A DNA stretch of 7,447 bases. It comes from Acidobacteriota bacterium. GTDB lineage: Bacteria; Acidobacteriota; Vicinamibacteria; Vicinamibacterales; 2-12-FULL-66-21. Within the stretch, counting starts at the first letter, position 1. The number at the start of each line of letters is the position of its first letter. The notes below the pieces were generated by a model. That model was not told the DNA's origin, did not search any database, and worked only from the letters and a program-made list of their open reading frames with translations. Location: assembly GCA_013694635.1 (NCBI GenBank), contig JACDCA010000551.1, positions 1 to 7,447 of the forward strand. The letters are read 5' to 3'. Position numbers and translations under genes: made by a program. Below, one piece after another: positions 5,894-7,447 of this stretch.

Positions 5894-7447
5894 ATGTCGA
5901 GGGCCGCTGTGCAACACGGATCAACACGGGCCAGGCGCTCTCGTCTGCTGCTTGCCGCCGCCATCATGTCGATGGCGACAGTGCCTGCGCCTGGAGCCCA
6001 GGGGGTTCCGGACTTCGATGTCATCCTCCGGAACGGCACCATAGTCGACGGCTCCGGCGGTCTTCCATTCCGCGGCGACATCGGGATCTCAGGTGTGCGA
6101 ATCGGCGCCGTAGGGACGCTTCGGGGCAAGCGCGGGGCCGTCGAGATCGATGCCGCGGGGCTCGTCGTCGCGCCAGGCTTCATCAATATTCACAGCCACC
6201 CGTCGCCGGCCGCGTTGCCGCGCGCGGAGAACATGCTGACGCAGGGGGTCACCACCGAGATTCTCAATGCAGACGGCGGCGGTCCTCTCGACATCCGAAC
6301 ACAGCTCTCGAATTTGCAGTCCGCCGGGCTTGCCGTCAACGTCGGTGGCTACATCGGCTTCAACAGCGCGTGGACCAGCGTCGTGGGCTCGTCCGACCGC
6401 CGGCCGACGTCGGCGGAGGTCGAGCGGATGCGCGCTCTCATCACCGCCGGCCTGGAGGCGGGCGCATGGGGTGTGTCGGCGGGGCTCGACTACAAGCCTG
6501 CGTATTTCGCCCGCACCGCCGAGGTCATCGACGTGGTTTCCGCGGCGAAGCCGTGGCGGACGAACTTCACCAACCATGACCGCCTCACCCCCGAATTGAA
6601 TTTCAGCTCGCGGGCGGGGATGGCGGAGACGATGCGAATCGCCGAAGCGGCTGGCTTGGTGGGGGTCGTGACCCACATGAAGCTGCAGGGGCACGAGCAG
6701 GGTTCCGCCAGCGCGCAGCTGGAAGACATGCGGCGGGCTACGGCTGGTGGGCAATACGTCACCGCGGACGTCTATCCCTATCTTGCCGGGCAGACCGGAC
6801 TCGGCGCGCTCCTCATCCCTGCCTGGGCGCAGGATGGCGGGCGTCCGGAGATGCTGAAACGCTTCGCGGACCCCGCGCAGCGTTCGCGGATCGCCGCGGA
6901 GGCAGAGCAGGCGATGAAGGCGCGTCTCGGCAGCCACGAGAGCATCTACCTCCCGGCCATCCGTAAGCCGTTGACGGCCGTCATGGCCGAGATGCAGGCG
7001 CCGCCCGGTGAAACGATGATCCGGCTGCTCGAGGAGTCGAATCCCAGCGCCATCCTGACGTTCGGCGCCGAGGAAGATCTGCGCCGCATCCTCCGCTATC
7101 CGGACGCCTCGGTAGCGTGCGACTGTGGCGCGACGACATCGACGACGACGCATCCGCGGAACTACGGGACGTTTCCGCGCGTGCTTGGCCGCTACGTGCG
7201 GGACGACAAGGTCCTGACGCTCCAGGATGCGGTGAGAAAAATGTCCGCGCTGCCGGCCGCCACGATCGGGATGGTGGACCGCGGACGCGTGGCCGTCGGC
7301 ATGATGGCCGACATAGCCGTCTTCGATCCGAAAACGATCATCGATCACGCGACCTACGAGAATCCCGCCGCGTTCTCCGAAGGCGTCCGCCATGTATTCG
7401 TCAATGGCGTCCACGCGCTGAAGGACGGTGCGAGCACAGGCCAGCAG
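5894..7447 (+). CDS. Exported D-aminoacylase-like amidohydrolase (N-acyl-D-amino-acid deacylase family), 3' end cut by window
   Basis: The protein is a metal-dependent amidohydrolase (TIM barrel plus small beta domain) of the D-aminoacylase family, which hydrolyses N-acyl-D-amino acids. 518 residues are visible. A basic n-region (STRARRSR) and hydrophobic segment (about 18-35, ending PGAQG) form a signal peptide, so it acts outside the cytoplasm. Then come DVILRNGTIVDGSG, APGFINIHSH with metal ligands His100 and His102, GVTTEILNADGGG (118-130), NHD with His228, VTHMK with His261 and Lys263, ACDCGA with Asp410, HPRNYGTFPRVLGRYVR, and the C-terminal MADIAVFDP...VNGV. The Cys of the usual GNCG motif is absent; the only cysteines in the visible protein are 409 and 411, flanking the metal Asp. 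Family members continue a few residues beyond this point, so about 8-15 are missing. There is no Shine-Dalgarno; ATG 5894 is kept because later starts would spoil the signal peptide. Exact substrate is uncertain. Confidence 0.9.
   Translation, partial: MSRAAVQHGSTRARRSRLLLAAAIMSMATVPAPGAQGVPDFDVILRNGTIVDGSGGLPFRGDIGISGVRIGAVGTLRGKRGAVEIDAAGLVVAPGFINIHSHPSPAALPRAENMLTQGVTTEILNADGGGPLDIRTQLSNLQSAGLAVNVGGYIGFNSAWTSVVGSSDRRPTSAEVERMRALITAGLEAGAWGVSAGLDYKPAYFARTAEVIDVVSAAKPWRTNFTNHDRLTPELNFSSRAGMAETMRIAEAAGLVGVVTHMKLQGHEQGSASAQLEDMRRATAGGQYVTADVYPYLAGQTGLGALLIPAWAQDGGRPEMLKRFADPAQRSRIAAEAEQAMKARLGSHESIYLPAIRKPLTAVMAEMQAPPGETMIRLLEESNPSAILTFGAEEDLRRILRYPDASVACDCGATTSTTTHPRNYGTFPRVLGRYVRDDKVLTLQDAVRKMSALPAATIGMVDRGRVAVGMMADIAVFDPKTIIDHATYENPAAFSEGVRHVFVNGVHALKDGASTGQQ

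Noticed and set aside
6089..7414. 441-codon open frame on the minus strand opposite the D-aminoacylase gene
   Set aside because: It has an Arg/His-rich, low-complexity composition and no domain, while the plus strand has all amidohydrolase motifs. Shadow.

Overview
The window is GC-rich, gene-dense DNA that looks like the chromosome of an Acidobacteriota member, most likely of Vicinamibacteria type. This rests on family recognition only: the first gene is a two-module FtsX/MacB-type permease of the 'ADOP' kind that is greatly expanded in Acidobacteriota, and the others (a TPR-TlpA fusion, a secreted D-aminoacylase-like amidohydrolase, a small outer-membrane barrel) are common company in those genomes. 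No RNA gene, mobile element, CRISPR array or plasmid feature was seen.

Layout. (1) 1-2422, minus strand: ADOP permease, open at its 3' end by only a few residues. (2) 2423-2556: a 134-bp divergent intergenic region with an 8-bp inverted repeat, a possible -10 and a very strong ribosome binding site. (3) 2557-4704, plus strand: exported TPR protein ending in a TlpA/thioredoxin domain with an unusual CGWC active site. (4) 4705-4711: a 7-bp gap between convergent genes. (5) 5146-4712 and 5859-5155, minus strand: a two-gene operon, outer-membrane beta-barrel protein first and a small membrane or lipoprotein with an LSm-like beta segment second, joined stop-to-start. (6) 5860-5893: a 34-bp divergent promoter gap. 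(7) 5894 to the end, plus strand: exported D-aminoacylase-like amidohydrolase, open at its 3' end by a few residues.

All five proteins are predicted to act in the envelope: inner-membrane permease, periplasmic redox protein, outer-membrane barrel, envelope-anchored small protein and exported hydrolase. Beyond the barrel/small-protein pair there is no evidence that they form one system. I see no clear novel system. The most informative oddities are the metal-ligand pattern of the amidohydrolase (canonical Cys lost, a Cys-Asp-Cys gained), its apparent leaderless start from a symmetric TATA element, the CGWC motif of the TlpA domain, and the coupled barrel/small-protein pair. Every long open frame opposite these genes was judged to be a high-GC shadow.
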